Shown piece by piece: positions 1-9,368 of a stretch of 64,000 bases of DNA (positions are counted from its first letter, which is position 1; each line of letters opens with the position of its first letter). Source of the stretch: BJGV01 sp003230615 (lineage in GTDB: Bacteria > Pseudomonadota > Gammaproteobacteria > Burkholderiales > Nitrosomonadaceae); NCBI GenBank assembly GCA_963663215.1, contig OY760140.1, positions 2,108,001-2,172,000 of the forward strand, given 5' to 3'. The position numbers and the translations under genes were made by a program. Under the pieces are notes generated by a model that saw nothing but the letters and a program-made list of their open reading frames with translations, had not been told where the DNA came from and made no database searches.

Positions 1-1493
1 CAATCCTGCCACAAATAATAGTCCAAGGGTAAATGCCCATGTTGGAGAAGGTGTCCAAATTAACCTTTGTGTGTTGTTTTCTTCAATCGAAGAATGAAAA
101 TCAAGAGCAGGATCGAATCGGCTAATAATTTGCTGCGTGTTTGGTAGACGGAAGGCAATAATAGCTCCCACAGTTACCCAGAACCAAGTTTCGATAAAAC
201 GTTCACCTCCACCGAGGAAGAAAGTAATTCCACAACTTTCTAGGATAGGCCTCAACGCACCTATACGGGTACCAACTGCTTCCGGTAGGGCAAACCCGAG
301 TCCTCCAGTCATACCATGGATGATCTTAATCGACGTCTCCAAGTCTGGAGCACGAAAAAATACCCAAGCAAAACAAACGGCCAAAAAAGTCAGAGCTGTT
401 GCTAATGGCTTCCAGGCAGGCTCTTCTATTGGAAATCTAAGTCGCTTTGCAATTGCTATCCAGGAGCGATTAATAACTAGATAAAGACCATGCAAGCCAC
501 CCCAGATAGCAAAATTCAAACCAGCTCCATGCCACAAACCACCAAGTATCATGGTAACCATTAGATTGATGTAGCGACGCATTCGCCCCAGCCGGTTACC
601 GCCCATGGCGATATAGAGATAATCTCGCAAAAAACGTGATAAAGTAATGTGCCACCGCCTCCAGAACTCACTTATATTGCTTGCTTTATAGGGTGAATTG
701 AAGTTAAGTGGCAGGCGTACCCCAAATAGACGCGATAATCCGATAGCCATATCAGAATAGCCAGAAAAGTCAAAATACAACTGGAATGTATAGGCTAGTA
801 CACCTCCCCAGGCAATAAAGAAAGACAATGTTTCTGGCTCATCGAACACACCAATGGTGTAAGGGGCAAGGTTGTCTGCGATAAGCACCTTTTTTGCTAA
901 CCCAAAGCAAAAAATAGTAAATCCAACAGCAAAATTACTAGAAGAAAACTGATAGTTTCTATCATCCTCAAACTGAGGCATCATCTGCTTGTGATGAAAT
1001 AGTGGCCCTGAGATTAGATGTGGGAAATATGTAACGAATAGTACATAATGAATAAATCTATATTCCTTTACCTTACCTTGGTAAATGTCGACCAGAAAGG
1101 CAATTTGTGTAAATGTAAAAAAGGAAATGCCTATTGGAAGAACGATATCAAGCATTTGAAACGGCTCACTAAAAAGCGCGCCTGCGCTCAGTAAGAAAAA
1201 GTTGGCGTATTTGTAATAGCCTAGAAGAAGTAAATTTGCCGCAATAGCAACTACTAGCCAACATTTCTTTACAGCTCTTCCAGATCCTTCACTGATTTGG
1301 TAAGCACACCAGTAATTAATCGTTATGGAAGACAAAAGAAGAGGAATATAGCGGTAATCCCACCATCCGTAAAAGAAAAGCGAAGCTGCGGCCAGCCAGC
1401 TGCGATCATGGTGCTGTGCCTAGCCAGCAGGAAGTAGCCAGCAAGAGTTACTGGGAGAAAGACAAAAAGGAAACCAATTGAGTTGAACAACAT
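1..1493 (-). pseudogene. MBOAT-family O-acyltransferase (AlgI/PatA-like), frameshifted and cut by the window edge
   Basis: Reading the minus strand from an ATG at 1493 gives a hydrophobic N-terminus. After about 25 codons the frame must slip by one base near 1418-1423 to continue as a long membrane protein: WLAAASLFFYGWWDYRYIP, then the MBOAT core YFDFSGYSDMAIGL, EFWRRWHITLSRFLRDYLYI and the catalytic-His region LGGLWHGAGLNFAIWGGLHG. It runs open off position 1. Family knowledge: MBOAT proteins acylate exported polysaccharides at the inner membrane, often with an SGNH partner such as the one at 5444-6406. The shift looks like loss of one G in an AGG(G) run. Identity is secure; the frameshift is read directly, but whether it is real or a sequencing error is open. 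Confidence 0.85.
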
Positions 1494-2127
1494 TATTTGG
1501 CTATCGTTGATAATAAATCGTTTATTTAAAATTCGTTTTCTTTTTTAGTTTGTCGAATTTTTTTCGATCACATTCCATTACCTTATATGTTCTTTTTCTG
1601 TGAACGAGATATTTCTGGCGCAACTTTTTGATCCATTCTTAAATCTCTGGTTCCGTTGTTGGCATTACACCGAAAAGATTAAACCCTTCTTATTTCCCTT
1701 ATATAATAACGGATTTTTACATATAATCTTTATCTCTACATTGTTGTGAGAGCTGAACTATTAAATGTCTGCTTAGAGCTGGAAGCTGAAAATTATCAAC
1801 ATCTATTTTGCGCCAAAATTTGGGAAAGGAAAGAGGGTAGGTACTAGATTGATGGAGAGTGGCTTAATCCAAGACTAGATGTCCCCCTATCATAAATAGG
1901 TCAAAAGAAGTATGCAGAACTCAGCTGAGCGCTGATTCATCCCTCTAGTCCCATATGGTCTTATGCCATCCCATTGAATCCAGAATTTTATGGGGCAACT
2001 TTGGGGGCAACATCGAAACATTGAAAAGTGTAGGGTACTTGTTTATAGGCATTCCAGCTTGTTATTCGATTCCCGTAACCAAGATTAAGTATCTCCTTTG
2101 TGCCAAAAGCAGACATTCAGAACACAA

Positions 2128-2152
2128 AAAACCCGACACTAGGCCGGGTTTT
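2128..2152. terminator. Bidirectional rho-independent terminator hairpin
   Basis: The perfect 8-bp stem AAAACCCG / CGGGTTTT encloses a 9-base loop. An A-run precedes it and a T-run follows, so it could stop transcription in both directions. No intact gene now ends immediately beside it. Confidence 0.65.
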
Positions 2153-2160
2153 AATTCTGC

Positions 2161-2249
2161 GGACTGCAATGGACGGCAAAAAACGCCAGTGAATAGAATA
2201 GCCAGTATTAAAGCCGTATATGCTGTATTATCTGGACGCCTATGGACGG
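2161..2249. repeat. Pair of GGACNNCNATGGACGG direct repeats
   Basis: GGACTGCAATGGACGG (2161-2176) and GGACGCCTATGGACGG (2234-2249) match at 13 of 16 positions and lie 73 bases apart in the same orientation. Short paired direct repeats of this kind can be arm-type binding sites of tyrosine integrases, but no integrase gene is visible here, so that reading is inference. Confidence 0.3.
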
Positions 2250-2518
2250 TATAAATAGTGAATGTTTATGATCGATCATCAGCAGCATATTGGCCTATTA
2301 ATGATGTATTTATTGGTGTGAGATTGTAATCGTTAATTCCATGCCCCACAAATACCTCCATTTTAATTTGGTATCCTATGATTGCTGTATAATTTAAGGA
2401 GGGTCATAGCTTCGCCAGGAAATCAAAAATGGGCTATCAAACGAAGTGCAATAAAACTGTATTTTCACCTAATTTGCTCCCCTGCGTAAATCCAAGTCTA
2501 TCGAATTATCTTTCAGTC

Positions 2519-2732
2519 GTGAAAGTTGCCGACACAAGGAAGCGTTGTCTTGTTATTGCAACAGTACTAAGAAGGCCGTAAACCAGAAGCGGAAGAATTG
2601 GAAACCTACAGACTAGATGATTCCATAGATTACCGATGAATCAATCTGGATAATAACAGGATTGCTAGAGAATACCGCCCGAACCGGTTCTTAAAGACTA
2701 GCCCTGCATCAATTCAGTTGAGCAACATCTGA
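2519..2732 (+). pseudogene. Unrecognised degraded coding fragment
   Basis: From a GTG at 2519 the plus strand reads VKVADTRKRCLVIATVL. One frame change near 2568-2571 continues as EGRKPEAEELETYRLDDSID, then an in-frame TGA (2637-2639), then about 30 more open codons to 2732. The composition is protein-like, with charged and hydrophobic runs, but I recognise no family and the continuity needs one frameshift and one stop. It may be the remnant of a lost gene or chance. Confidence 0.2.
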
Positions 2733-2837
2733 TCTCTTGCTCTCTTTTGCTTTGTAGACGTGTGGGCCATACGCTCAAACTAATTCTCAAAGAACCATTT
2801 TTAGTGGCAATTACGAATTTTGGAGCAGTAAACGTAA

Positions 2838-2989
2838 TTAAAAAAGCGTATAAATAAAAGGCGCCACTGCAGATCCTCGGTAAGCACGATAAGTACACCT
2901 AGCAGCAGCATGATAGCGATAATAGGAGCTAACCAGAACTTCTTATGTTCCTTCATAAAGCCCCAAAGATCTTTAAGTAAGTCGAACAT
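2838..2989 (-). pseudogene. DUF5989-family small membrane protein, frameshifted near its C-terminus
   Basis: The N-terminus MFDLLKDLWGFMKEHKKFW followed by a single membrane segment (APIIAIMLLLGVLIVLTE) is typical of the ~50-residue DUF5989 family. The expected ending GSAVAPFIYTLF then stop (2838-2840) is present, but one base out of frame. The break near 2875 looks like loss of one G from GAGGGA. As it stands the frame continues to a longer aberrant tail. It follows the SxtJ-like gene directly in the carbamoyltransferase-SxtJ-DUF5989 order commonly seen in surface-polysaccharide loci. Its biochemical role is unknown; the context suggests it supports the carbamoyltransferase or acyltransferase module. 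Confidence 0.75.
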
Positions 2990-3405
2990 TAATAAGGTCT
3001 CTCTACGTGATTCTTTTTTGGATGTGCATGTGTGATCCGATAGGTGGATAGGGACTTATCTAGTTTTCTTGCCATCGGATCTTTGCCTAGCAGTCTCATA
3101 ATAAGCCCTACAGGCAAAAACAGAAAATAAAACATGATGGCTAGAATGATTCTAGTATTAATCCAGCCCAGTACATGTCCGATGGCTAACCAACCACGGT
3201 AGATAGGTAACAGAGTGGTCGGCAATAATAAGACCCATATCCATAATATTCCGGCAACAATCCAAGGCCAGTATGGTAGCTCGCGGTCAAACAACCAGGG
3301 CAGCAGAAGGCCAAACAACACCGTTGCAATTGCGCCAGTAATGAGGCCAAATTCTCGTAGTTCTTTTTTGTTTGGTTGTTGGGTTTGATTTGTCATAGAG
3401 TTCAT
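2989..3405 (-). CDS. SxtJ-family membrane protein
   Basis: 138 residues with about three hydrophobic segments: residues ~20-40 (LITGAIATVLFGLLLPWLF), ~45-65 (WPWIVAGILWIWVLLLPTTLL) and ~85-105 (IILAIMFYFLFLPVGLIMRL). The tail GKDPMARKLDKSLSTY is characteristic of the small SxtJ-like proteins found beside NodU/CmcH carbamoyltransferases. Its ATG overlaps the stop of the upstream carbamoyltransferase gene (TGATG), so the two are probably translationally coupled. Molecular function is not established. It sits in the inner membrane and, by context, works with the carbamoyltransferase on polysaccharide or lipid-linked sugars. Confidence 0.8.
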   Translation of the reverse strand: MNSMTNQTQQPNKKELREFGLITGAIATVLFGLLLPWLFDRELPYWPWIVAGILWIWVLLLPTTLLPIYRGWLAIGHVLGWINTRIILAIMFYFLFLPVGLIMRLLGKDPMARKLDKSLSTYRITHAHPKKNHVERPY

Positions 3406-5246
3406 CAGTCCAGTTCAAACTCTTTTTTCCAGGAGTTATCCTTCTCCTGTATTGGTTGATCGGTTTTGGCCAGCAAGATGTTCTCCATTACCAGGTAGTC
3501 CATCTCGGTACGCATGAAGCAGCGATAAGCATCCTCTGGAGTATAAACAATGGGCTCACCTCTGACATTGAAGGAGGTATTTATGAGTACCGGGCAGTTA
3601 GTACGCTTCTCAAAATGGCTGATGAGATCGTAAAACCGCGGATTGGTTTCCGCGTGGACGGTCTGTACTCGGGCCGAATAATCTACATGGGTAATGGCTG
3701 GTATTTCGGAGCGGGGAATATTTAATTTATCGATACCGAATAACTGCTTCTGCTCTTCCGTCATAGTGAATCGTTTTTCCTCTCGTACCGGTGCCACTAG
3801 CAGCATATAAGGGCTATTGCGATCAAGATGAAACCATTCCGATACCCGATCTGCCTTAATGGCCGGCGCGAAGGGCCGAAATGATTCCCTGTATTTGATC
3901 TTGAGATTCATTACCGACTGCATTTTTGTACTACGAGGATCGCCAATGACAGAGCGGCCACCCAGAGCACGTGGGCCAAACTCCATACGACCGTTAAACA
4001 AGCCAATGACGTTTTCTTGATCCAGAAGTTCGGCAAGCCGGGGCATCAATTCGACATCGTCCAGCTCCAAGTATTTCGCATCAATGCCATCCAGGTAGCC
4101 AACGATTTCCTGGTTACTGAAACGTCCACCAAGGTAGGCGCCCTGCATACTATCATCAACCATATTGGCATTACGTGGATTATCTTGGTAAGAATACCAA
4201 ACGCTCATTGCAGCACCTAATGCACCGCCGGCATCACCAGCTGCCGGCTGGATCCAGATATCCTTGAAAGGACTCTCGCGCAATATGCGCCCATTAGCTA
4301 CACAGTTAAGAGCTACACCACCGGCCATACACAGATAATCTACACCCAATTCCTTATGAACAGTATTTGCGAGACGTAGCACAATCTCTTCGGTCACCAC
4401 TTGGATAGATCGGGCAATATCCATCTCCATCTGCGTGATATCAGACTCCGGCTTGCGGGGCTCACTGCCGAATAAACGGTGGAGTTTCTTACTGGTCATA
4501 GTCAGGCCGGTGGCATAGTTGAAATAGCTCATATCCAGCCGAAAGGTGCCATCTTCTTTAAGGTCCAGCAGGTTATCCAGGATCATGTCTACATATTTGG
4601 TCTGTCCATAGGGCGCCAGTCCCATAAGCTTGTATTCCCCCGAATTGACCTTAAAACCAGTGTAATAAGTAAAGGCGGAATACAGTAGACCTAGGCTGTG
4701 TGGGAAATCGATCTCCCATTGTGGGGTGAGTTTGTTTCCCTCTCCCAACCAGACAGAACTTGTTGCCCATTCTTCCACTCCATCAAGGCAAAGTACTGCG
4801 GCCTTCTCAAATGGTCTGGGGTAAAAGGCAGAAGCAGCATGAGATTCGTGATGCTCGGTGAACAACAACGGTGGAAGGGCATTTTCCTTAATGCCACCAA
4901 GTGTGGCGAGTTCCTTCTTCAAGGTGGTTTTCATAAACAGCTTGTCCTTGAGCCATACCGGTATGGCAGCGATGAAAGAGCGGAAACCTTTTGGTACATA
5001 CGCAAGATAGGTCTCCAGCAACCGTTCGAATTTGACTAAGGGTTTGTCATAAAAAACCACATAATCCAAATCCACTAGAGAAATTCCGGCTTCGCGCAAG
5101 CAGTAAGCAATCGCGTTACCGGGAAAACAGGCATCATGTTTCTTACGGGTAAAGCGCTCTTCCTGAGCCCCGGCTACGATCTTGCCATCACTTATAATAG
5201 CTGCGGCACTGTCGTGGTAATAAGCTGATATTCCAAGGATCATCAT
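3405..5246 (-). CDS. Carbamoyltransferase, NodU/CmcH family
   Basis: 613 residues, the usual length for the family. The N-terminal Kae1-like half starts LGISAYYHDSAAAI and carries the metal-binding pattern TEHHESHAAS at about 130-139 and GGVALNCVANG near residue 310. The C-terminal YrdC-like half has FGPRALGGRSVIGDPR near 435 and NTSFNVRGEPIV near 560. Family members transfer a carbamoyl group from carbamoyl phosphate, through a carbamoyl-adenylate, to hydroxyls of sugars or other small molecules. It heads a coupled set with SxtJ and DUF5989. A second ATG option is only one codon in. The gene is intact, unlike its DUF5989 and MBOAT neighbours. The substrate is presumably an exopolysaccharide precursor; that is inference from context. 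Confidence 0.92.
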   Translation of the reverse strand: MMILGISAYYHDSAAAIISDGKIVAGAQEERFTRKKHDACFPGNAIAYCLREAGISLVDLDYVVFYDKPLVKFERLLETYLAYVPKGFRSFIAAIPVWLKDKLFMKTTLKKELATLGGIKENALPPLLFTEHHESHAASAFYPRPFEKAAVLCLDGVEEWATSSVWLGEGNKLTPQWEIDFPHSLGLLYSAFTYYTGFKVNSGEYKLMGLAPYGQTKYVDMILDNLLDLKEDGTFRLDMSYFNYATGLTMTSKKLHRLFGSEPRKPESDITQMEMDIARSIQVVTEEIVLRLANTVHKELGVDYLCMAGGVALNCVANGRILRESPFKDIWIQPAAGDAGGALGAAMSVWYSYQDNPRNANMVDDSMQGAYLGGRFSNQEIVGYLDGIDAKYLELDDVELMPRLAELLDQENVIGLFNGRMEFGPRALGGRSVIGDPRSTKMQSVMNLKIKYRESFRPFAPAIKADRVSEWFHLDRNSPYMLLVAPVREEKRFTMTEEQKQLFGIDKLNIPRSEIPAITHVDYSARVQTVHAETNPRFYDLISHFEKRTNCPVLINTSFNVRGEPIVYTPEDAYRCFMRTEMDYLVMENILLAKTDQPIQEKDNSWKKEFELD

Positions 5247-5285
5247 TTTAATTTCATAATATTAGGTTCTACAACATTACCAATT

Positions 5286-5376
5286 AATTCAATATCTATG
5301 AATCGATTCTTTGTGTTAAGAACCAATGTATGCGACATTCTAGCGAAATAATTCAATATTTATGGATCGTTTTTTT
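5286..5376. repeat. Two imperfect 27-base direct repeats upstream of the carbamoyltransferase
   Basis: Positions 5286-5312 and 5350-5376 share the pattern AATTCAATATYTATGRATCG followed by a T-rich tail, with only a few mismatches, at a 64-base spacing. They lie in the 197-base gap just before the carbamoyltransferase start, where operators or duplicated promoter sequence would be expected. No factor is recognised. Confidence 0.45.
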
Positions 5377-5443
5377 GCTAATTACCCATCTATCCTGCAT
5401 CGATACTGAATCCAGTCCAATAGGACAATAGCAACCACGGACG

Positions 5444-6406
5444 TTAATTTCCTAATTCTCTTAGCAGTTGTTTGGCTATTTCTTCAGCAGCAACGCGATT
5501 TGCAAGTTCATTAGGATGTACATCCATACTATTGACAACAAGCTGAGAGAATTGAAAATCATCAAAAACATTTTCCATAGACCAAACCGGAATGTTTGAG
5601 GCTTCACACTTCTCCACAAAAGTCTGATAGCGACTGCGAAGGGAATCCTCTAGCGTTATATCAATAGCAAACGGAATCACCCTGACAAAAGCTCCATGCT
5701 GGCTGGCCAATTTTACGAATTTGGAGATATCCTGTAGATGATGCTTAAGGATTGAATGATCTAGATAAGGATCAGAACCAATCTTTTCTTCTGCGAAATA
5801 CTGAGATTTAATGCGATGGACTCGAAGATATATTTCCTGAAAGAGATAAGAATTCTTAAATAAGAAACGGGTTAAAGCGGAAAGGTTCTTTCTAGGAGTT
5901 ACAGGAAACAAATAATCAATATCATTAAAAACGTATAATAAAATAACAACCTCAGGTTTATAATCTAACCCTGTTTTCAAAAACTCAATATGCTCTAGGG
6001 TATGAGTATCGGGACCGCTGACATTGATAACCTCCCATTTCTTATTTGTTTGCGTTGTAAGCCTTTTGATAGTTTGGGAACCGACGCGATTTTGGATGGA
6101 CTTGATTCCAGTGCCAAAAGCAAAGGAGTCTCCTACAATTAAGAGCCGATGAGTTTCTGGATCTTTGGATTTGGAATGTTTAGAATCTAGAAAACCTTCT
6201 TGGTTTAATGGGGCATAGTAGCGCCCCCATAGTGCAGATGTATAAGTCGGAAATCCCTGGGTTATCGGCGCGATGATTGCCCTTCCGCGGACAATTCCTT
6301 CAAGTACTAGTAGGAAACCTATTGTGGCGCTGAGTATTAGAATAGTCTGAGGCCATTTTGTTTTTAGAAAAGCGGACACAAAAAGTAATACTGAAATTAG
6401 CAACAT
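5444..6406 (-). CDS. SGNH/GDSL-type hydrolase or acyltransferase partner, membrane-anchored
   Basis: 320 residues. Two hydrophobic segments lie at ~1-13 and ~20-37, followed by an extracytoplasmic SGNH domain. Block I is VGDSFAFGTG (residues ~91-100), with the catalytic Ser in GDS. Block V is DVHPNELAN (~295-303), supplying the Asp-His pair. Asn in NVSGPD and YVFNDIDYLF look like blocks II/III. SGNH proteins in such loci add or remove O-acyl groups on polysaccharides, typically together with an MBOAT, and one lies 4 kb downstream. Whether this one acts as esterase or transferase cannot be told from sequence. The start is the first ATG preceding the membrane segment; no strong ribosome site decides it. 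Confidence 0.8.
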   Translation of the reverse strand: MLLISVLLFVSAFLKTKWPQTILILSATIGFLLVLEGIVRGRAIIAPITQGFPTYTSALWGRYYAPLNQEGFLDSKHSKSKDPETHRLLIVGDSFAFGTGIKSIQNRVGSQTIKRLTTQTNKKWEVINVSGPDTHTLEHIEFLKTGLDYKPEVVILLYVFNDIDYLFPVTPRKNLSALTRFLFKNSYLFQEIYLRVHRIKSQYFAEEKIGSDPYLDHSILKHHLQDISKFVKLASQHGAFVRVIPFAIDITLEDSLRSRYQTFVEKCEASNIPVWSMENVFDDFQFSQLVVNSMDVHPNELANRVAAEEIAKQLLRELGN

Positions 6407-6463
6407 TATGAGTGAAATCCATTCAAAACATATCGCTATTGGTACAATCGAGCCGAAGAAATT

Positions 6464-6817
6464 CTAGTCAGTTATCCGACCTGCATTTGCACTATCGTCG
6501 GCAGTATTGATTAAATAAGCAATTCCCCAGAATAGAGTTGCAAATTCTAAAAAAAGCAGTCCAGGCCGCGCATGACCTTCTAGTTGTTGATTCTTATAGC
6601 GTTTTCGCCAAGTTTTCACTAGAATAATCAAAAACAAGAGTGTTGAGAAAATTATCACAACAAAGAATGGATAAGACCACAGGCTAAGAATGGGTCTATT
6701 TTCAAAGGAACGATAAGAAAAGAGTGACAGTGTATATAAACCTACACCAATTATTAGACCGAGATGAAAATGTTGAAAATTATTGGCCAGTAGTTTGTAC
6801 ATTACGCAATTTCCCAT
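6464..6817 (-). CDS. Small membrane protein of unknown function
   Basis: 117 residues with three likely membrane helices: ~18-35 (LGLIIGVGLYTLSLF), ~45-67 (LWSYPFFVVIIFSTLLFLIIL) and ~88-103 (LFLEFATLFWGIAYLI). A basic stretch KTWRKRYKN separates the second and third. I do not recognise the family. The gene lies just upstream of the SGNH gene in the same direction, with a 57-base gap, so co-transcription is likely and a role in the acyl-modification module is plausible. The start could also be the ATG at codon 6 (MYKLL). Confidence 0.5.
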   Translation of the reverse strand: MGNCVMYKLLANNFQHFHLGLIIGVGLYTLSLFSYRSFENRPILSLWSYPFFVVIIFSTLLFLIILVKTWRKRYKNQQLEGHARPGLLFLEFATLFWGIAYLINTADDSANAGRITD

Positions 6818-7090
6818 TTATGCATTTTGCTTGATTGATTCCAATACCTAATGCATTATTAGATAGTTAGATCGCAGTTTTACTGCAGCTGGAGACTCAA
6901 GATAGTTATAACATCAACTTGCAATTGAGATTTTCTTACACGCTTTTTTGATTTATTTCTCTGCCTATCTATGGGGTGCAATTGAAGAGACAGATGATGC
7001 AACAGATCACTTTCTTTTTGCTAGAGCAAATTCAAAGCGTAGGATTGCTATTTGGTATGAGGAAAGAAAGACCAGCAACGGTATGGTCGT

Positions 7091-7489
7091 CTATCGGAAC
7101 CTGTTGCCATCAGAACCGAACCGTCCATACACACCACCCATATTTTTCTGCTGCCGATTAATGTATCTTTCATTTTGACGTAGCCATCTATATTTGTCGG
7201 TATGCATCATTTGGTCTCTTAGCCAAGCGCCCTTTTTTAGACTTGCCTGGTCGCTCTGAACATCGTACCTGCGACTGTATTTACGATTAGTGCGCCGTGT
7301 TAGGTCGTGTTGGAACTTAAAAGATAAATAACCACCAGATTTTCCATAACCACCAGATCTTCCATAGCCACCAGATGTTTCATAACCGCCGGATCTTTCA
7401 TAACCACCAGATTTTCCATAACCACCAGATGTTTGAGCTGCTACTGGACTCAGAAATAAAACCAACATAATTGTAATTAATAGTTTCAT
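7091..7489 (-). CDS. Secreted SGGY-hexapeptide repeat protein, unknown function
   Basis: 132 residues. A clear signal peptide (MKLLITIMLVLFLSPVAAQT, cleavage after A18 or Q19) is followed by six tandem hexapeptides of the form SGGYxx with xx = GK, ER, ET, GR, GK and L-S. A strongly basic, Tyr/Arg-rich C-terminal part follows with no Cys. Glycine-tyrosine repeats of this type occur in secreted structural, adhesive or low-complexity proteins. There is no PEP-CTERM tail. A good ribosome site (AGAGGT) lies about 8 bases before the ATG. The gene is intact inside a decaying exopolysaccharide locus. A role as matrix or cell-surface protein is inference; I know no named family for it. Confidence 0.65.
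   Translation of the reverse strand: MKLLITIMLVLFLSPVAAQTSGGYGKSGGYERSGGYETSGGYGRSGGYGKSGGYLSFKFQHDLTRRTNRKYSRRYDVQSDQASLKKGAWLRDQMMHTDKYRWLRQNERYINRQQKNMGGVYGRFGSDGNRFR
7328..7435. repeat. Six-unit 18-bp tandem repeat inside the SGGY protein gene
   Basis: Six consecutive 18-bp units start at 7328, 7346, 7364, 7382, 7400 and 7418, each close to ATAACCACCAGATNTTYC. They encode the SGGYxx hexapeptides. Units 1 and 5 are identical, and units 2 and 6 differ from them by one or two bases, so copy number could change by slippage. Confidence 0.9.
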
Positions 7490-7910
7490 TTTGTTACCTC
7501 TTTTCAGCGAGCTATTTTAGTGGGGGCATGGTAGTCAAAAGACCTATTTCCCCAGTCCCCATCCATGTATTAGTTGTTAATCACCCCAGCAATCAGCCTA
7601 TTTTCTCCTCTTTTTAAATCATACTCTGGTTAATGGGTTTTTCATAGAAAAGTTCTTCTCTTCAGCCTTTATGCTTTCGATGTTTTTTACCCTGAGTAGC
7701 TAAAATTGAATGCTAGGTTTGGTTAAAAAACTTCTTCATAGTGGCCTTACTAATAAATACGACATATAAAAGGCGATGCTACAAATGCCTTTCTTGAGTA
7801 ATCACCAGCTACAATACCCTAATCGGTAAATAGTTTTTGTGATAAAAAACACATAAATGCCGCTACAAAACTTAATTGATTACATTCGATGAATTTAAGT
7901 CGGAGAGAGA
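7490..7910. other. Intergenic stretch upstream of the SGGY gene
   Basis: 421 bases with no open frame of note on either strand. It must contain the promoter of the SGGY protein gene, but I cannot place -35/-10 boxes with confidence. No hairpin terminator is obvious. Confidence 0.4.
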
Positions 7911-9084
7911 CTAAGGAATGGTGGCGATTAGGCGGTTGTCGTTGTAGTGTTCAATGCGTTCTTTTCCAATTAGAGGGAAGCGCACGTAATAAGCTGGCAT
8001 ATGACAGTCATGCAGCTTGTCCCGTAAGCTAATCGAGGTAATGTCTATTTGGTAGCGAATACTAACTGGTAATATAGAATGCAGGCTTCGAAGTAAGGAC
8101 TTAAGTGATCTTAAACGTTTTCCTTCATAAGATAAAAAATCTCCGTAAAAAGCATGAAACAATACCACTTGGCATGAAACTAGCAGCTTCAAGCTCAATT
8201 TTCTTAGTTGCCACCCCAAATCCGGTCTTAAATTTAACCAATCCAGATTCCGGATTTGGATCATCTGTACCTCCAAGGTTGAGAACTTCTTTTCCTTCCT
8301 GGTGAAGAGCACAAGCAATTCCATGAATGAGAAAATGGGCTGCTCCACAATCCATGCCCTCTGGACTGGTACCCTGAGTATGACTGTATCCGGCTTTCTC
8401 GGATATCAGAATAAGGTTGGAAGATACTACCCGATTAGCTAACACAGCTTGAAAAATCTCTCCGGCACCAGATTCAATTAATTGTAATAAATCATTTATT
8501 GGCGCTGATGTAGTTACATTTTCCCCGCGATCCTGTCGCCGCTGCATGGAAGCACTCATCAATCGCGCATGAGCCTTGACTGCTTCCTGATCACAGGTGC
8601 GCTGTATTTCTACCACAATCTTTCGCGCACGCTTGATCCTGTAGGCATGACCTTTACTCATTTTCATGAAGACATTAGGGAGTTTTAGATGTAGCGCATA
8701 TTCCCATCGAGCCTTGCGATTTGTTTCGTGATCCAATCGCGGAATCATGCCACCGTGAGAGCAGAAGCTATTAACTGATAAATCTGAGACACCCTTCTGG
8801 CGGCAGAAATTTATTAGCTCTGGCCAAAATGGCTCATCAACTGGAATGTCAGGTATGGAAGGGATTTCCAACGAGCGTCTTAGACGACCGGTCTTCATGA
8901 AGGCAGGGAAGCAAACATTTGGCTGAATGTGGTCGCCGTATACAAAAATCCAAGGTGTAAATTCTTGAGTACGTCGATAGGCCATATATTGAGCGGTATA
9001 AAAATGATTCATTGGATTTAATATGGCAATCTCGCTGATTAGAGATTGCGCCTTGTCCGATACTGCTTCAAATATTTTAGTCAT
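7911..9084 (-). pseudogene. GNAT/FemAB-like acyltransferase, probably frameshifted near its 3' end
   Basis: The frame opening at 9084 (MTKIFEAVSDKAQ) is open for 319 codons. It shows the FemAB/GNAT-like pattern FMKMSKGHAYRIKRARK near residue 145, a Q/R-rich segment SASMQRRQDRGENV near 185, an AHFLIHGIACALHQEGKEVL helix near 250 and LNLGGTDDPNPESGLVKFKTGFG near 270-295. This is the conserved end of CelD-like acetyltransferases, and the last residues (SCFLRRFFIL) look aberrant. Near 8155 another frame takes over and stays open for about 80 codons (FHAFYGDFLSYEGKRLRSLK) to a TAG at 7911, a plausible native C-terminus. If that is wrong, the protein simply ends at 8125. Its role is probably N-acylation of an amino sugar or precursor. 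Confidence 0.6.
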
Positions 9085-9368
9085 TTCATTTTTTTCAAAT
9101 CTATTTTGTATTTCAACTTTACTTTGGAAGTAGGTGTGCCCAAAATTTAACTACGGTTATTTTGCCTATATACTTAGTTGTTTGAGATTCGTTTAATTAA
9201 TGTGGCCCATAGATAATTGGTGTTGTCCAGTTCGACTGTTTCAACTACGGTATTTATCACTCGGGATGGATATAAGAGGGACTCAGGCCGTTAAAATAAG
9301 TAGCAGCGTACAATTTGCAGAACACTAGCTATAGGTACCAGTCATTGTCTTTATTTCATCAGCGCAGT

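Larger units (their letters stand above)
1494..2800. other. Long gene-poor stretch between MBOAT and DUF5989
   Basis: About 1.3 kb without a convincing intact gene. It holds a bidirectional hairpin terminator (2128-2152), two copies of a GGAC-N4-ATGGACGG motif (2161-2176 and 2234-2249) and a possible broken coding fragment on the plus strand (2519-2732). A 99-codon open frame at 1955-2254 spans the terminator and the motif repeats and resembles no protein I know, so it is probably chance. The stretch reads like debris from a lost element or genes. Confidence 0.5.

Noticed and set aside
1955..2254. 99-codon open frame on the plus strand
   Set aside because: It crosses the terminator hairpin and the short repeats, has no ribosome site or family resemblance, and lies in a debris region.
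7328..7435. Regular 18-bp repeats that might suggest a CRISPR array
   Set aside because: The units are contiguous with no spacers and encode an in-frame hexapeptide repeat.
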